Assembly (NCBI GenBank): GCA_001599295.1
Contig: BCGN01000002.1
Coordinates: forward strand, 1,612,001-1,676,000
Direction of reading: 5' to 3'
DNA from: Sporopachydermia quercuum
Taxonomy: Eukaryota; Ascomycota; Sporopachydermiomycetes; Sporopachydermiales; Sporopachydermiaceae
DNA length: 64,000 nucleotides
Shown: in pieces, positions 9,711 through 19,549 of the stretch
How positions within the stretch are numbered: the first letter of the stretch is position 1
Layout: each line of letters opens with the position of its first letter
Made by a program: the position numbers and the translations under genes
The notes under the pieces: generated by a model
What the model was told of the DNA's origin: nothing
The model's input: only the letters and a program-made list of their open reading frames with translations
Database searches by the model: none

Positions 9711-11562
9711 TAAATTGAAACAGAATGCTCCGAAAAGAAAAGTGAGTCAGTCAGCTTCAGAAGGGGGTGGAAATGCAAGGGCTAAGAGGAGTCGACTAAA
9801 TTCTTCACCACCAGGACCATCTTCATCATCTCTAGAAGCAGAGAATATACCTTTAGCTCAAGTTGAAGCTGTTAAAGAAAATGGCCTTTCCAAAAATTTT
9901 GGACTAACAATATCTACTTTGGAGTCAGTAGAGTATTATGTATCGCAGTTAACCAATGCAGTGGAAAATATCATACAATTTGCACCCACACAAGAAGTGA
10001 ATGATAGGATTCTGAATTCTGAATCTTCAAACTCAACGGAACTGATTCAAACACTGTCTAGAAAGAAAGTTCAATTGGCAGTATTGTTGAAGAATGTCCA
10101 CACAAAAGGTCATTTGAAACTTTTTGATCAACTACTGGAGTTTACAAAAGCTCAAGATTTGCAGAAACTATCCAATTTGAGTGATAAGGAGAATGAAATA
10201 AAGAAACCATCAACTATAGCGATAGTAAAAGCACAGACAGGTGTGAAGAATTATGATCCTGGACTTGGATCATTCCCTTCATTACCAGAGATTAATAATA
10301 AGGCATTAGAGTTTCAAGTGTTCAGTCATAAGTCCCGGATGAACGATAAGGACTATCTAACAGATGAAGAACGAATATCTGGTAGCAACGAACGGTTGGA
10401 ATTCTTAGGAGATTCAATTCTTGGTACGGTGGTGACAGAAACACTATTTGACAAATTTCCTTACGCTAGAGAAGGAGCATTGACAAAGTTACGATCGAAA
10501 TGTGTTTGTAATGATACTCTAAGAAAATGGGCTGAAGCTTATGAGTTTCCCTCTCGTATTTTATTTGACGATAAAAAAATACAAGCATTGAGAGTTAAGA
10601 CGAAAGATACTGACAAACCTGAGAAAGAAAGTTCAACAGTATTAGAAGAAGTCGCTGCAGGAAAAGGGAAAATTTTTGCTGATGTGTTGGAGGCATATAT
10701 AGCAGCCGTCGTGCTTGATTCTGAGAATGGAAGACAGGTGGCTACTAAGTGGATTCAAGCTTTGATTAAACCACTTATAGATAAGGCAGAGTGTACGCTG
10801 AAAAACGAAAGGCTCAACGAAAATGCCAAGAACGTTTTATACTCTAAAGTGGGATCAGCGCAAACTCCCATTGAATATTTACGCGTACGAAAAGGTGACG
10901 GTCAAAAAATTGATTATGTTGTGCATGCTCGTATAAATGGTACTGTCGTAGGTAAAGGTAGGGGAAAAAGTGAAAAAGATGCAAAGACACGGGCTGCCAT
11001 GGATGCTTTAGCAAATGAAGAGCTGATTGAACAGTTTGCATCAATAAGGAGAGAAAAGCCAAGATCAGAAACAATGATTAAAGAGGAAGAGAGACAAGAA
11101 ACTGTGACATCAGTGATCAAATACCCTTTAGTTCAGAATGATGGTGATAATAATGGTTACGTAGAGAAACCTCTATCTTCCCCGAAATCTGAAGTAGTTG
11201 CACCTATAAGAAGGAATGCTGTTCTACTGGATTCTCTAACCGATAGTTTAGCTGATAAAAAGTTTTCTGAATTTTTTGCGAAAACGGTGATTCAAGATAT
11301 GCCTGATGAAGAAGTCTCTCCTGATGCCAAACAACGACTAGTACAAGAATGTAACAATAAACCTTTAGGACGACCTATCTATAAACATGTGGCGATTCAT
11401 GAGACTATTCCTTATCCGGAATTTGAAGCAAATGTATATCTAAAAGGAGTTTTAGTCGGGAAAGGAGTAGGTAGAAGTAAAAGAGCTGCCGAAAGAAAAG
11501 CCGCTGAGATCGCTTTGAAAGGTATCAAGCTTTTTTATGGTACAGATAAAAAAGGACAATAA
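9697..11562 (+). CDS. DCR1: RNase III with two dsRNA-binding domains (budding-yeast Dicer type)
   Basis: The 621-residue protein has basic nuclear-type signals near the N-terminus (PKRKVSQ, RAKRSR), a helical N-terminal domain (about 70-190), and one RNase III domain (about 190-360). The signature is NERLEFLGDSIL (231-242), and all acidic residues expected for catalysis are present: Glu232, Glu235, Asp239, Asp329 and Glu332. dsRBD1 is at 376-443 and dsRBD2 at 544-611 (VGKGVGRSKRAAERKAAEIAL). One RNase III domain plus two dsRBDs, at about 600 residues, is the layout of budding-yeast Dicer (Dcr1 of Naumovozyma, Cdl1/Dcr1 of Candida albicans). S. cerevisiae Rnt1 has a single dsRBD and 471 residues. 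As in C. albicans, it may both make siRNAs and process rRNA and snRNA; no Argonaute gene is in this window. It has no introns. Confidence 0.87.
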   Translation: MSGSDKLKQNAPKRKVSQSASEGGGNARAKRSRLNSSPPGPSSSSLEAENIPLAQVEAVKENGLSKNFGLTISTLESVEYYVSQLTNAVENIIQFAPTQEVNDRILNSESSNSTELIQTLSRKKVQLAVLLKNVHTKGHLKLFDQLLEFTKAQDLQKLSNLSDKENEIKKPSTIAIVKAQTGVKNYDPGLGSFPSLPEINNKALEFQVFSHKSRMNDKDYLTDEERISGSNERLEFLGDSILGTVVTETLFDKFPYAREGALTKLRSKCVCNDTLRKWAEAYEFPSRILFDDKKIQALRVKTKDTDKPEKESSTVLEEVAAGKGKIFADVLEAYIAAVVLDSENGRQVATKWIQALIKPLIDKAECTLKNERLNENAKNVLYSKVGSAQTPIEYLRVRKGDGQKIDYVVHARINGTVVGKGRGKSEKDAKTRAAMDALANEELIEQFASIRREKPRSETMIKEEERQETVTSVIKYPLVQNDGDNNGYVEKPLSSPKSEVVAPIRRNAVLLDSLTDSLADKKFSEFFAKTVIQDMPDEEVSPDAKQRLVQECNNKPLGRPIYKHVAIHETIPYPEFEANVYLKGVLVGKGVGRSKRAAERKAAEIALKGIKLFYGTDKKGQ

Positions 11563-12338
11563 TACTCAATAGTCAGTTATTAATGAATATGAAATTTTAG
11601 TTCTGTCATACAGGTTTATAGGATTTGTAGTTTCTTGGTCTTGTAAATTGTTTGCCATTTCACTCCTTCTAAAAGAATCGCCAATATCAGATCCTGAAGT
11701 ATTTTTTGAATCGCCTGAAGGCCCAGCAAGTTGCCATTCTCATTCAGTAGTTCCAAACGGTTGTGTACATTATNATACTAAGTAACCGTAATATCTATTG
11801 TTGAAACGTAATATCTGAAGTGATTATCGAAGGATGTCAAATAGCAGTGAGAATTCATTATCTTAATATAAGAGAGACTCATTATTGCATCTTGTGGGAT
11901 TTTTGTATTATGGCATAGATCATGGCTATTATTACATGTATATATCATAGTGAGACATTAAGTTTTCTAAGCTTTTTGAACATGAAGTAACCCAGGTAAT
12001 AAGGCCTGTCACTCCACAGAACGATTATTTACCACTTTATCCTAGAATTCCAATAGAAGGAAGACAGAGGATAGTTAAATATAGTATTTTCCTAATCGGA
12101 AAATTTAGAGTAAGCAAATATACTTCTGTTGAGAGAAGACAAATTCGTGGATGGTGGACAACCAATGGTGGACACGATGAAAATGGTGGCATTACGCTGG
12201 CTTTTATTTCATTTTTACTTTGGTATGTTTTAGCATTTACTTAAAGCGATTGCTTACAGTTATATATATAATAACGGGACCTTGAACGGACATTGTCCCA
12301 TTAATTTTCATGGCCGGTAGACTAACTTATTTAGAGCA
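11563..12338. other. 776-base intergenic region before the ATL gene
   Basis: This holds the DCR1 3' flank and the ATL gene promoter. A plausible 5'-UTR intron (12223-12334) is listed separately. I see nothing else. Confidence 0.5.
12223..12334 (+). other. candidate 5'-UTR intron of the ATL gene
   Basis: A GTATGT at 12223 and a GACTAAC followed by TTATTTAG (ending 12334) would define a 112-base intron with the same spacing as the coding introns here. Splicing would remove a short out-of-frame ATG at 12310. After joining, an in-frame TGA lies just before the start, so the protein would be unchanged. Confidence 0.4.
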
Positions 12339-12665
12339 ATGAACTTCAGGGACCAGGTTTACGGAGTGACACGAAACATTCCTTACGGTAAAGTTTTGAC
12401 ATACGGTGATATTGCCCGTATCCTTGATAAGCCGAACAATGCGCGACATGTCGGACAAGCATTGAAGCAATTACCTGGATCTACAAGTTTACCTTGGTGG
12501 AGGGTTGTTGGTGTCAATGGTGTTTCATTACGAGGGAATGCAGGTTTAGAACAAGTCCGGAGATTAGGAGAGGAGAATATAGAAGTGCATGGTTGGAGTA
12601 TGAATGTCGAGTTGTATAGAGTTCGATCGACCGATATTAATATAGGTGAAACTGGGTATATATAA
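12339..12665 (+). CDS. alkyltransferase-like (ATL) DNA repair protein
   Basis: This 108-residue protein is the DNA-binding half of O6-alkylguanine-DNA alkyltransferase. It has IPYGKVLTYGDIA (Tyr22, base-flipping position), NARHVGQAL (Arg36, the arginine-finger position) and then LPWWRVVGVNGVS at 51-63. The alkyl-accepting motif PCHRV of true alkyltransferases is PWWRV here, so the acceptor Cys is Trp and the next His is also Trp. In S. pombe Atl1 and bacterial ATLs a Trp at the Cys position marks non-enzymatic sensors that bind O6-alkylguanine and pass it to nucleotide excision repair; that role is inferred. S. cerevisiae has the enzyme (Mgt1) instead. The size matches Atl1 (108). It converges on RPL39. 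Confidence 0.88.
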   Translation: MNFRDQVYGVTRNIPYGKVLTYGDIARILDKPNNARHVGQALKQLPGSTSLPWWRVVGVNGVSLRGNAGLEQVRRLGEENIEVHGWSMNVELYRVRSTDINIGETGYI

Positions 12666-12993
12666 AAGGACCAATACTAAATGGTGATAGCTCACGGACA
12701 TGATCTTACTTAGTACACTTGGTGTCGTTGATGTAGTCCGAATAGACCATTGTAAAAAGTTCTGTTTAAGTGGTTTGAAAATTTGTTTTTTATTCGATGG
12801 TTAGTCGCTCATTATTCACAGATAGCCTACTGTAACTCCATTCTATTCCTAGAATGCCCATACAATCCTGAACCCACAATTCTACCTCTACAAATCAAAT
12901 TAATGCTGAGATTTATCAAATTACAGCAAATCCTTCATTATATTTATACAGACATAGCTGAGGGTTGTTTTTGAACAAATGATATAATGTAAC
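12666..12993. other. convergent intergenic region ATL/RPL39
   Basis: This 328-base 3'-3' interval has no recognisable feature. An open minus-strand stretch reported across it is a frame shadow of RPL39. Confidence 0.5.
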
Positions 12994-13271
12994 TTAGATG
13001 CCCAACTTGGTTCTTCTCCAGTGTCTTCTCTTAGCGTTGTATCTAATGGTGTTGTCAGTCTTGAGACGGAACCATTGAGGAATTTGTCTGTTCTGCTTTT
13101 GAGCCTTGGCCAACTTGACCTTTGTTCTGAATGACTTATTGCTCTACATAGTTTGTTAGTAACTTGTCCCAATATCTCCCTGACTTTAATACAGGGGCAC
13201 TTCACAATTCGAAAGCATCTAGCCTTTTTTCTTGTATCACTCTTCCTCCATCATCATGTACATACAGGCAT
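12994..13271 (-). CDS. RPL39: 60S ribosomal protein eL39, one intron
   Basis: The coding sequence is complement(join(12994..13143, 13266..13271)), giving the canonical 51 residues. It starts [20 protein letters not shown] and continues with [19 protein letters not shown] to the end at RRTKLGI. Exon 1 is just two codons (ATGCCT) followed by GTATGT. The 122-base intron ends TACTAACAAACTATGTAG. The protein is a tiny, highly basic component of the large subunit's exit tunnel. Because of the six-base exon and small size, the gene is missed by ORF calling; a longer out-of-frame minus-strand ORF covers it. It is divergent from RPS14 with a shared 623-base promoter. Confidence 0.96.
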
Positions 13272-13894
13272 AGTGAATAGTTATTGCTTAACTTTTGATG
13301 TGTTGATCAGAAGATAATTCAAACAATAATCTTTGCTATTAGGTAAGTATATATTGAAGTCGTCGTCAAATATGTATATCACTAAGGAAAAATATGAGTC
13401 CTCTTCCTGTTAGTCTCTCACNAGCTTCCAAGGTTGACAAGTGAATTAATGAGAGCATGGAAAACAAAGAGGAACATTGTGCGTGGGTTTGTCTTTTCTG
13501 GAGTGAAAATGGTTAGCCAATACTTAATAACAGTCACAACACGTGAAGTAACTAAGGTGTCCTCATAATGGTTTATATTTTNTTATGGTTGTGACGTGCA
13601 TTACCAAACTAGGATATATGTCTTACGTGAAGTGAAGTGAAGTATCTCAGTATTTATAAATAATTAATATTTTCAAATGACGCATTAAATTGTAAGTGGT
13701 TCCTCACTATGTGAGGGCGGAGTTTGGGTGTTGGTTGAACAAACTATCAAATCTTCGAAGGAGAAGGACTCAGGTTTTCTTTTCACGCACTTGATAACTA
13801 CCATTCTTTCTATATGATTAGTGCAATAGACGATAGTGAAGGTCAATAGTCTTTTTGAATATTTTCATCAACTACAGACCAAATACATTTCAAG
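13272..13894. promoter_or_regulatory. shared bidirectional promoter of RPL39 and RPS14
   Basis: The 623 bases between the two start codons must hold both promoters. GCGTGGGT (13481-13488) and CACGTG (13540-13545) lie near the middle, the same motif pair seen upstream of RPL28. S. cerevisiae RPL39 (YJL189W) and RPS14B (YJL191W) are also close neighbours, so the pairing is old. Confidence 0.65.
13481..13488. promoter_or_regulatory. GCGTGGGT ribosomal-promoter motif
   Basis: The context is TTGTGCGTGGGTTTG. It shares the TGCGTGGGT core with the RPL28 upstream motif at 6311, apart from one preceding base. It is 52 bases from a CACGTG. Confidence 0.4.
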
Positions 13895-14766
13895 ATGGCT
13901 CCAAAGACTGGTATGTGCATAAAAGAGAATATAATTAATACAAAGGAGATATTCATTGATCAATAAGCAGTTANGGCAGGTGATGTTTGTTGAATGTAGG
14001 AGTTACTGAAGGAGAAGATTTATACCGAGCGACAAATAAAGTGTAATAAACAGGTCAACCTATGAGAGTAGTTAATCAACAAGTTATAAGGAAGTTCTGG
14101 AGTTGTTGAAATTTGAGACGAAATGACCCTTCCGTCGAATGTTATTGAAGGAATTGTTTATCAGCAATACAAAGCTGAAAAAAGATCACTAGAAAGCAAC
14201 TAAACCATTCAACGTTTCTTCTATGATCTAGTTGTATAATCAACAAACATCGGTGTGAAAATGCGAAAAGCCATTTTGGGCGTTGAATATTTCCTAGTAC
14301 GATTTGTTATCATTAGTTTTACCGTATCTCATGTACTAACTTATTAGAAAACGTTACCTTAGGCCCACAATCCCGTGATGGCAGCCAAGTTTTTGGCGTT
14401 GCTAGAATTTTTGCTTCTTTCAACGATACCTTTGTTCACGTTACTGATTTATCAGGACGTGAAACCATCTCTCGCGTTACCGGTGGTATGAAGGTCAAGG
14501 CCGACAGAGATGAATCATCTCCTTACGCTGCTATGTTGGCTGCCCAAGATGTTGCCGTTAAATGCAAGGAAGTTGGAATTACTGCTGTTCACATCAAAAT
14601 CAGAGCTACTGGTGGTACCGGTACCAAGACTCCTGGTCCTGGTGGTCAATCAGCCTTGAGAGCTTTGGCTAGATCTGGTCTCCGAATTGGTCGTATTGAA
14701 GATGTTACCCCAATTCCTTCAGACTCTACTAGAAGAAAGGGTGGTAGAAGAGGTAGAAGACTTTGA
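13895..14766 (+). CDS. RPS14: 40S ribosomal protein uS11 (S14), one intron
   Basis: The coding sequence is join(13895..13910, 14348..14766), 144 residues. Exon 1 is 16 bases (MAPKT plus one base). Exon 2 continues [20 protein letters not shown] and includes [31 protein letters not shown] and the invariant C-terminus GGRRGRRL. The 437-base intron begins GTATGT and ends TACTAACTTATTAG, with the branch site at 14334-14340. The protein sits on the small-subunit platform, where its C-terminal tail contacts the mRNA path. The expected N-terminus is reached only with the first exon; the first Met inside exon 2 (14488) is internal. Confidence 0.97.
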
Positions 14767-16049
14767 TTATCGCGTTTGTATTCATGCATTGGGTGTTTTA
14801 ATATCTTTAGATTTATATGTAATGCCATAAGTTAGTCTTTTAATCTCTAATGAAAAACTTTTAGTCAATTATCTTTTCGGTCAAGTATTGTAACATTCAG
14901 AATCTCAGCGGAAGACCTGCTTGAATCAGTTTGCATTTTTATTGAAGTTTGCTTTCTTTCATTTCTACACACTAAGTCTGTTTATAATTTTATCCCTGTT
15001 GGCTTGTTCTCCATTGTTCTTAAGTTTCTTCTCGCGTTTGAAGCTCAGATAGTAAGTCGTAGTATAATGAGGTATAATTAGTATACTTTTTAGCTACCAA
15101 ATAAATGTTATGGTAATCATTATCCTTATCATACAAAATACGAACTCAAGTCAAAGAAGTTATTCTTTTCCGGTGAGATTACTGATATCCTCGTACTAAA
15201 GACTGCTCTTATACTTCTGCTACTATAAACATTCTTCTCCCCATATATTGCAGTACTATATCATTTTTCAGTACATATTATTTATAGTACTCCAAATACT
15301 CCTAGTTTTCTTCCTTCTAATCGCTTGATGCATAGGCTATCTACCCTTGATGTCTCAGTACCCTTTCAAAATAAAATTAAAGTTAAAGTCCCATCTTAAA
15401 CCTTAATCCCGAAAATATGCATGAAGATTGCATAACCAGAACAACTCTGTTCGGAACACTGTTTCATGGTGCTCCTGGTAAACAGGAAAAATAATTAACA
15501 CTTCATACTTCTTGTAAGGGAGCGCTATATAGTCGCACTTTGTGACCGAATTGTTTCGACAGAAGATGGACTGTGGATTAGTCATCTTGTTGAACGAAAT
15601 AGAAAACCGATATTTGAATATGACTGTTTATGTTTCATTATTGATAAGTGATTGATCTGGTGCTCATCGCGTTTTGAATTGATAAAGAAGTACGCTTGAC
15701 ATCAGTGAATTATTAGAAACGATAATAGCTGTTCTACCGATTAAATTTACACTTTAGAAAACCGTGTCAATTTGAGAATCAGTTTGATAGTCATTAACTA
15801 TTTGTCAGGGATCAAAATACTCTTTTATACTCTTATTTCAAATTCCTTCTCCGGCACGTGAATCCATTCTTATCATAAGCAGATTTGTAGATTCGCACAA
15901 CAATAAAATCGAACCAAGTATATCAAACATTTCTTTTTGAAAAAAGCATAGCCTTAATTTTTGGAAGGATTTTTTAATACATTTGATCAGTGTATTATCT
16001 ATAATATTTTTTGTTCCCTGGTCACTTTCAATCAGCTTCATAAGTCAAG
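14767..16049. other. 1.28 kb intergenic region RPS14-ISW2
   Basis: This is a tandem interval holding the RPS14 3' flank and ISW2 promoter. A CACGTG lies near 15856. The small open stretches inside have no recognisable content. Confidence 0.5.
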
Positions 16050-19000
16050 ATGGCACCCTCTTTGACATCCTCGGTGCCAGCTACGCCATCAACAGCCTTA
16101 TCTACAAATACTACAAGAACGAACACACCTGTTCATAATTTTGTTGAACCTCCATTTGAATCTTTAGAAGACAAGCAGAATAAATATTTACTACCGAAAG
16201 ATTGGAAGAAAAGCTCAAACAATGACTTGGAAGATTCTAAGAAGCGTTTCAAATACCTCCTGGGCTTGACTGATTTATTTCGTCATTTCATTGAGGTAAG
16301 TAAGGATCCCAAACTACGGAATATTGTGGCTGAGTTGGATGAACAATCCAATTCAGGATCACTTCAAACTAAACGAAAAAGCCGAAGGAGTTCCCAAGCT
16401 CAACGAAATAGTAATAACACATCCAGCCGCAGGAGAAAGACTGAACGGGAAGAGGATGAAGAATTGATTCATGAAGAAGAAGATGATGAATACGGGCAAC
16501 CAACAATTGTGACTGAGTCTCCTGCATATATTAATGGAAAGTTACGAGAGTATCAGATTCAAGGTTTAAATTGGTTGATATCTTTACATGAAAACCAGTT
16601 ATCTGGTATTTTGGCTGATGAAATGGGTTTGGGAAAGACCTTACAGACTATTTCATTTCTAGGCTATCTACGATACACAAGGGGTATATCAGGTCCATTT
16701 ATTGTGATTGTTCCTAAATCAACATTGGACAACTGGCGCCGAGAGTTCAAGAAATGGACACCTAATGTTAATACATTGGTATTACAAGGAGATAAAAATG
16801 CACGTGCAGATCTAATTAGCCAAAGATTACTGACCTGTGATTTTGACGTTTGCATTTGTTCATTTGAAATGGTTATCAGAGAGAAAGCGCAACTAAAGAA
16901 GATTGCCTGGAATTATTTAATTGTTGACGAAGCCCATAGAATTAAGAATGAGAGTTCGGCACTATCTCAAATCATTCGTCTATTCTATTCGAAATATAGA
17001 CTACTCATAACTGGTACACCTTTACAGAACAACTTACATGAATTATGGGCACTGTTGAACTTTTTACTACCAGATATTTTTGGAGATTCTGAGGTATTTG
17101 ATCAATGGTTTGAGAGTCAAGAGAATGATCAAGATTTGGTCGTGAAACAACTTCATAAAGTTCTATCACCATTTTTACTACGAAGAGTGAAATCAGATGT
17201 TGAGAAATCGTTGTTACCAAAGAAGGAAGTCAATCTGTTTGTCGGTATGAGTGAAATGCAAGTTAAATGGTATCGGAAACTTTTGGAAAAAGACATTGAT
17301 GCAGTAAATGGTGCCATTGGTAAACGTGAAGGGAAAACCAGATTGCTGAATATAGTTATGCAACTAAGAAAATGCTGTAATCATCCTTATCTTTTTGAAG
17401 GAGCCGAGCCTGGACCACCATTTACAACGGATGAGCATTTAGTTGCTAATGCTGGGAAAATGGTAATTCTTGACAAGCTTTTGAGAAAATTGAAAGCTAA
17501 TGGATCGCGTGTGTTGATCTTTTCTCAGATGTCTAGAATGCTGGACATATTAGAAGATTATTGTTTCCTCAGAGATTATGAATACTGTAGAATTGATGGT
17601 TCTACTGATCATGAGGATAGAATAGCTGCTATTGATGAATTCAATAAACCCGGATCAGAGCAGTTTATATTTCTGTTGACTACTAGAGCTGGTGGATTAG
17701 GTATCAATTTGACCACCGCTGATACAGTTGTTTTGTACGATTCAGATTGGAATCCACAAGCTGATTTACAAGCTATGGATAGAGCACACAGAATTGGTCA
17801 AACCAAACAAGTGTACGTTTTCCGATTTATTACTGAGAATGCAATTGAGGAAAAAGTTCTCGAAAGAGCTACTCAAAAGTTACGTTTAGACCAACTGGTT
17901 ATCCAGCAAGGAAGAGCTAGCGTTGGTAATGGAAATGCCAAGGAGACAAGTACTGCAACTAACAAAGATGCACTTCTATCAATGATCCAACATGGTGCCA
18001 AGCAATTGTTTGAATCGACTGGTGGCGGTACTTTGGTGGATGATGATATAGATACTATTCTCAAAAAGGGTGAAGAGCGTACCAAGAAATTGAATGACCG
18101 TTATTTGAAGCTTGGAATTGATGATCTTCAAAAATTTACCTCTGATTCAAATGCCTATGAATGGAATGGTCAGGATTTTACAAAAGTTGCAAAAGAAGGA
18201 TCTGAAAGAATGAAGTTTTGGATCAATCCTAGTAAAAGAGAAAGGAAAGAACATGCATATTCCATTGACAATTATTATAAAGATGTTTTGGCATCTTCTA
18301 TGACTAATGCAGGATCTAAGAAGCCAAGAGCACCTAAAAATTTAATGGGACAAGATCATCAATTCTTTCCTCCAGAACTTAAAGAATTATATGAGAAAGA
18401 AATGCTGAATTATAGACGTGTCATTGGTAACAGATTTTCAGGCAATGAAGTCACCGAAGAGCAAATACAGAAGGAAGGAAAATCTCGTGATTCAATCCGG
18501 CGAAGAGAACAGAAACGAATAGATGAGAGTGTACCGTTGACAGAAGAAGAAGAAGAACGTAAAGCTGAGTTGTCAAAACAAGGATTTTCTAATTGGACTA
18601 GACGTGATTTCTTAACATTTGTTCATGCTGTTGGTAAATATGGAAGAGAGTCTTTTGATTTGATGGTGAATGAATTCAGTGATAAAAGTCAAAAAGATAT
18701 TGAAGACTATGCTAAAGTGTTTTGGGAGAGATACAAAGAAATTGAAGGGTATGAGAAATATATTGCTCAAATCGAGGCAAATGAGAAGAAAGCTAAGAAG
18801 CTTCTTTTACAGCAACAACTTTTAAAGCAAAAAATTGCTCAATATCGCGCTCCCCTAACTGAATTTAACGTCACTTATCCTCAGAATAACTCTAAGCGTA
18901 CTTATACTAAGGATGCTGACAGATTCATTTTGGTGCAAGTAAATAAATACGGATTGCTATCGCAGAATGTCTGGGATAGGATAAAGAATGATATCAGGAA

Positions 19001-19322
19001 GTCTAAAGACTTCAAATTTGATTGGTACTTCCAATCTCGTACTCCTGTTGAGTTATCACGAAGGTGTAACACTTTATTGTTGGCAGTTACTCGAGAGTTC
19101 GAAGGACCAAATGCAATGAAACGGAAGTCAGGCCCTAAGTACAGCAAAGACAAAGAAAAGGAAAAAGAGAAAAGTAAAGAGATTTCTACTTTAGAAGATA
19201 ATCATGCTTTGGTTTTTGAACCGACAACTGGGAGGGGCAAACGAAAAGCTGAAAGCGTTGAATCGGCAGAAGAGAAACCTTTACCAAGAAAAAGAACAAG
19301 GAGAAGTGAAAAATTGGTGTAA
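16050..19322 (+). CDS. ISW2: ISWI-family chromatin-remodelling ATPase
   Basis: The 1090-residue protein slides nucleosomes to fix their spacing, usually repressing transcription. It has the N-terminal AutoN-like block ([16 protein letters not shown], about 66-82), a Snf2 ATPase with Walker A DEMGLGKT (190-197) and DEAH (293-296), the helicase C lobe ([19 protein letters not shown]), then HAND, SANT (about 840-900) and SLIDE (about 960-1030) domains and a basic tail. Blocks such as [19 protein letters not shown] and [15 protein letters not shown], and the N-terminal block, fit ISW2 better than ISW1. No intron or damage is visible. Three CTG codons fall on conserved leucines (335, 498, 542), showing CTG is read as Leu. 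Confidence 0.93.
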   Translation: MAPSLTSSVPATPSTALSTNTTRTNTPVHNFVEPPFESLEDKQNKYLLPKDWKKSSNNDLEDSKKRFKYLLGLTDLFRHFIEVSKDPKLRNIVAELDEQSNSGSLQTKRKSRRSSQAQRNSNNTSSRRRKTEREEDEELIHEEEDDEYGQPTIVTESPAYINGKLREYQIQGLNWLISLHENQLSGILADEMGLGKTLQTISFLGYLRYTRGISGPFIVIVPKSTLDNWRREFKKWTPNVNTLVLQGDKNARADLISQRLLTCDFDVCICSFEMVIREKAQLKKIAWNYLIVDEAHRIKNESSALSQIIRLFYSKYRLLITGTPLQNNLHELWALLNFLLPDIFGDSEVFDQWFESQENDQDLVVKQLHKVLSPFLLRRVKSDVEKSLLPKKEVNLFVGMSEMQVKWYRKLLEKDIDAVNGAIGKREGKTRLLNIVMQLRKCCNHPYLFEGAEPGPPFTTDEHLVANAGKMVILDKLLRKLKANGSRVLIFSQMSRMLDILEDYCFLRDYEYCRIDGSTDHEDRIAAIDEFNKPGSEQFIFLLTTRAGGLGINLTTADTVVLYDSDWNPQADLQAMDRAHRIGQTKQVYVFRFITENAIEEKVLERATQKLRLDQLVIQQGRASVGNGNAKETSTATNKDALLSMIQHGAKQLFESTGGGTLVDDDIDTILKKGEERTKKLNDRYLKLGIDDLQKFTSDSNAYEWNGQDFTKVAKEGSERMKFWINPSKRERKEHAYSIDNYYKDVLASSMTNAGSKKPRAPKNLMGQDHQFFPPELKELYEKEMLNYRRVIGNRFSGNEVTEEQIQKEGKSRDSIRRREQKRIDESVPLTEEEEERKAELSKQGFSNWTRRDFLTFVHAVGKYGRESFDLMVNEFSDKSQKDIEDYAKVFWERYKEIEGYEKYIAQIEANEKKAKKLLLQQQLLKQKIAQYRAPLTEFNVTYPQNNSKRTYTKDADRFILVQVNKYGLLSQNVWDRIKNDIRKSKDFKFDWYFQSRTPVELSRRCNTLLLAVTREFEGPNAMKRKSGPKYSKDKEKEKEKSKEISTLEDNHALVFEPTTGRGKRKAESVESAEEKPLPRKRTRRSEKLV

Positions 19323-19415
19323 GATATACTCATAAATGATAAATATAGGTGTATTATAGATGATAATATTAGTTTAACATATATTTTGACAATGCCCTTC
19401 CTCAAGTGAAATAAC

Positions 19416-19442
19416 ATATATATATATATATATATATATATA
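19416..19442. repeat. AT dinucleotide microsatellite
   Basis: This is an uninterrupted run of alternating A and T, about 13 units, in the 3' flank of ISW2. It is likely length-variable. Confidence 0.9.
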
Positions 19443-19523
19443 AGCGAATAGATAATAATCCATCTTTAGAGAGTTTGATCATACCCAAGCTAATTCCTTT
19501 ATCTCACATAATAATCACTTCTT

Positions 19524-19549
19524 AACCTCAACCTCAACCTCAACCTCAA
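19524..19549. repeat. AACCTC hexanucleotide repeat (4 copies)
   Basis: Four perfect AACCTC units followed by AA lie in non-coding sequence. This could be a simple microsatellite; the base pattern is somewhat telomere-like but there is no other telomeric context. Confidence 0.85.

Noticed and set aside
12921-13205. 94-codon minus-strand ORF
   Set aside because: It is an out-of-frame shadow of the spliced RPL39 gene.
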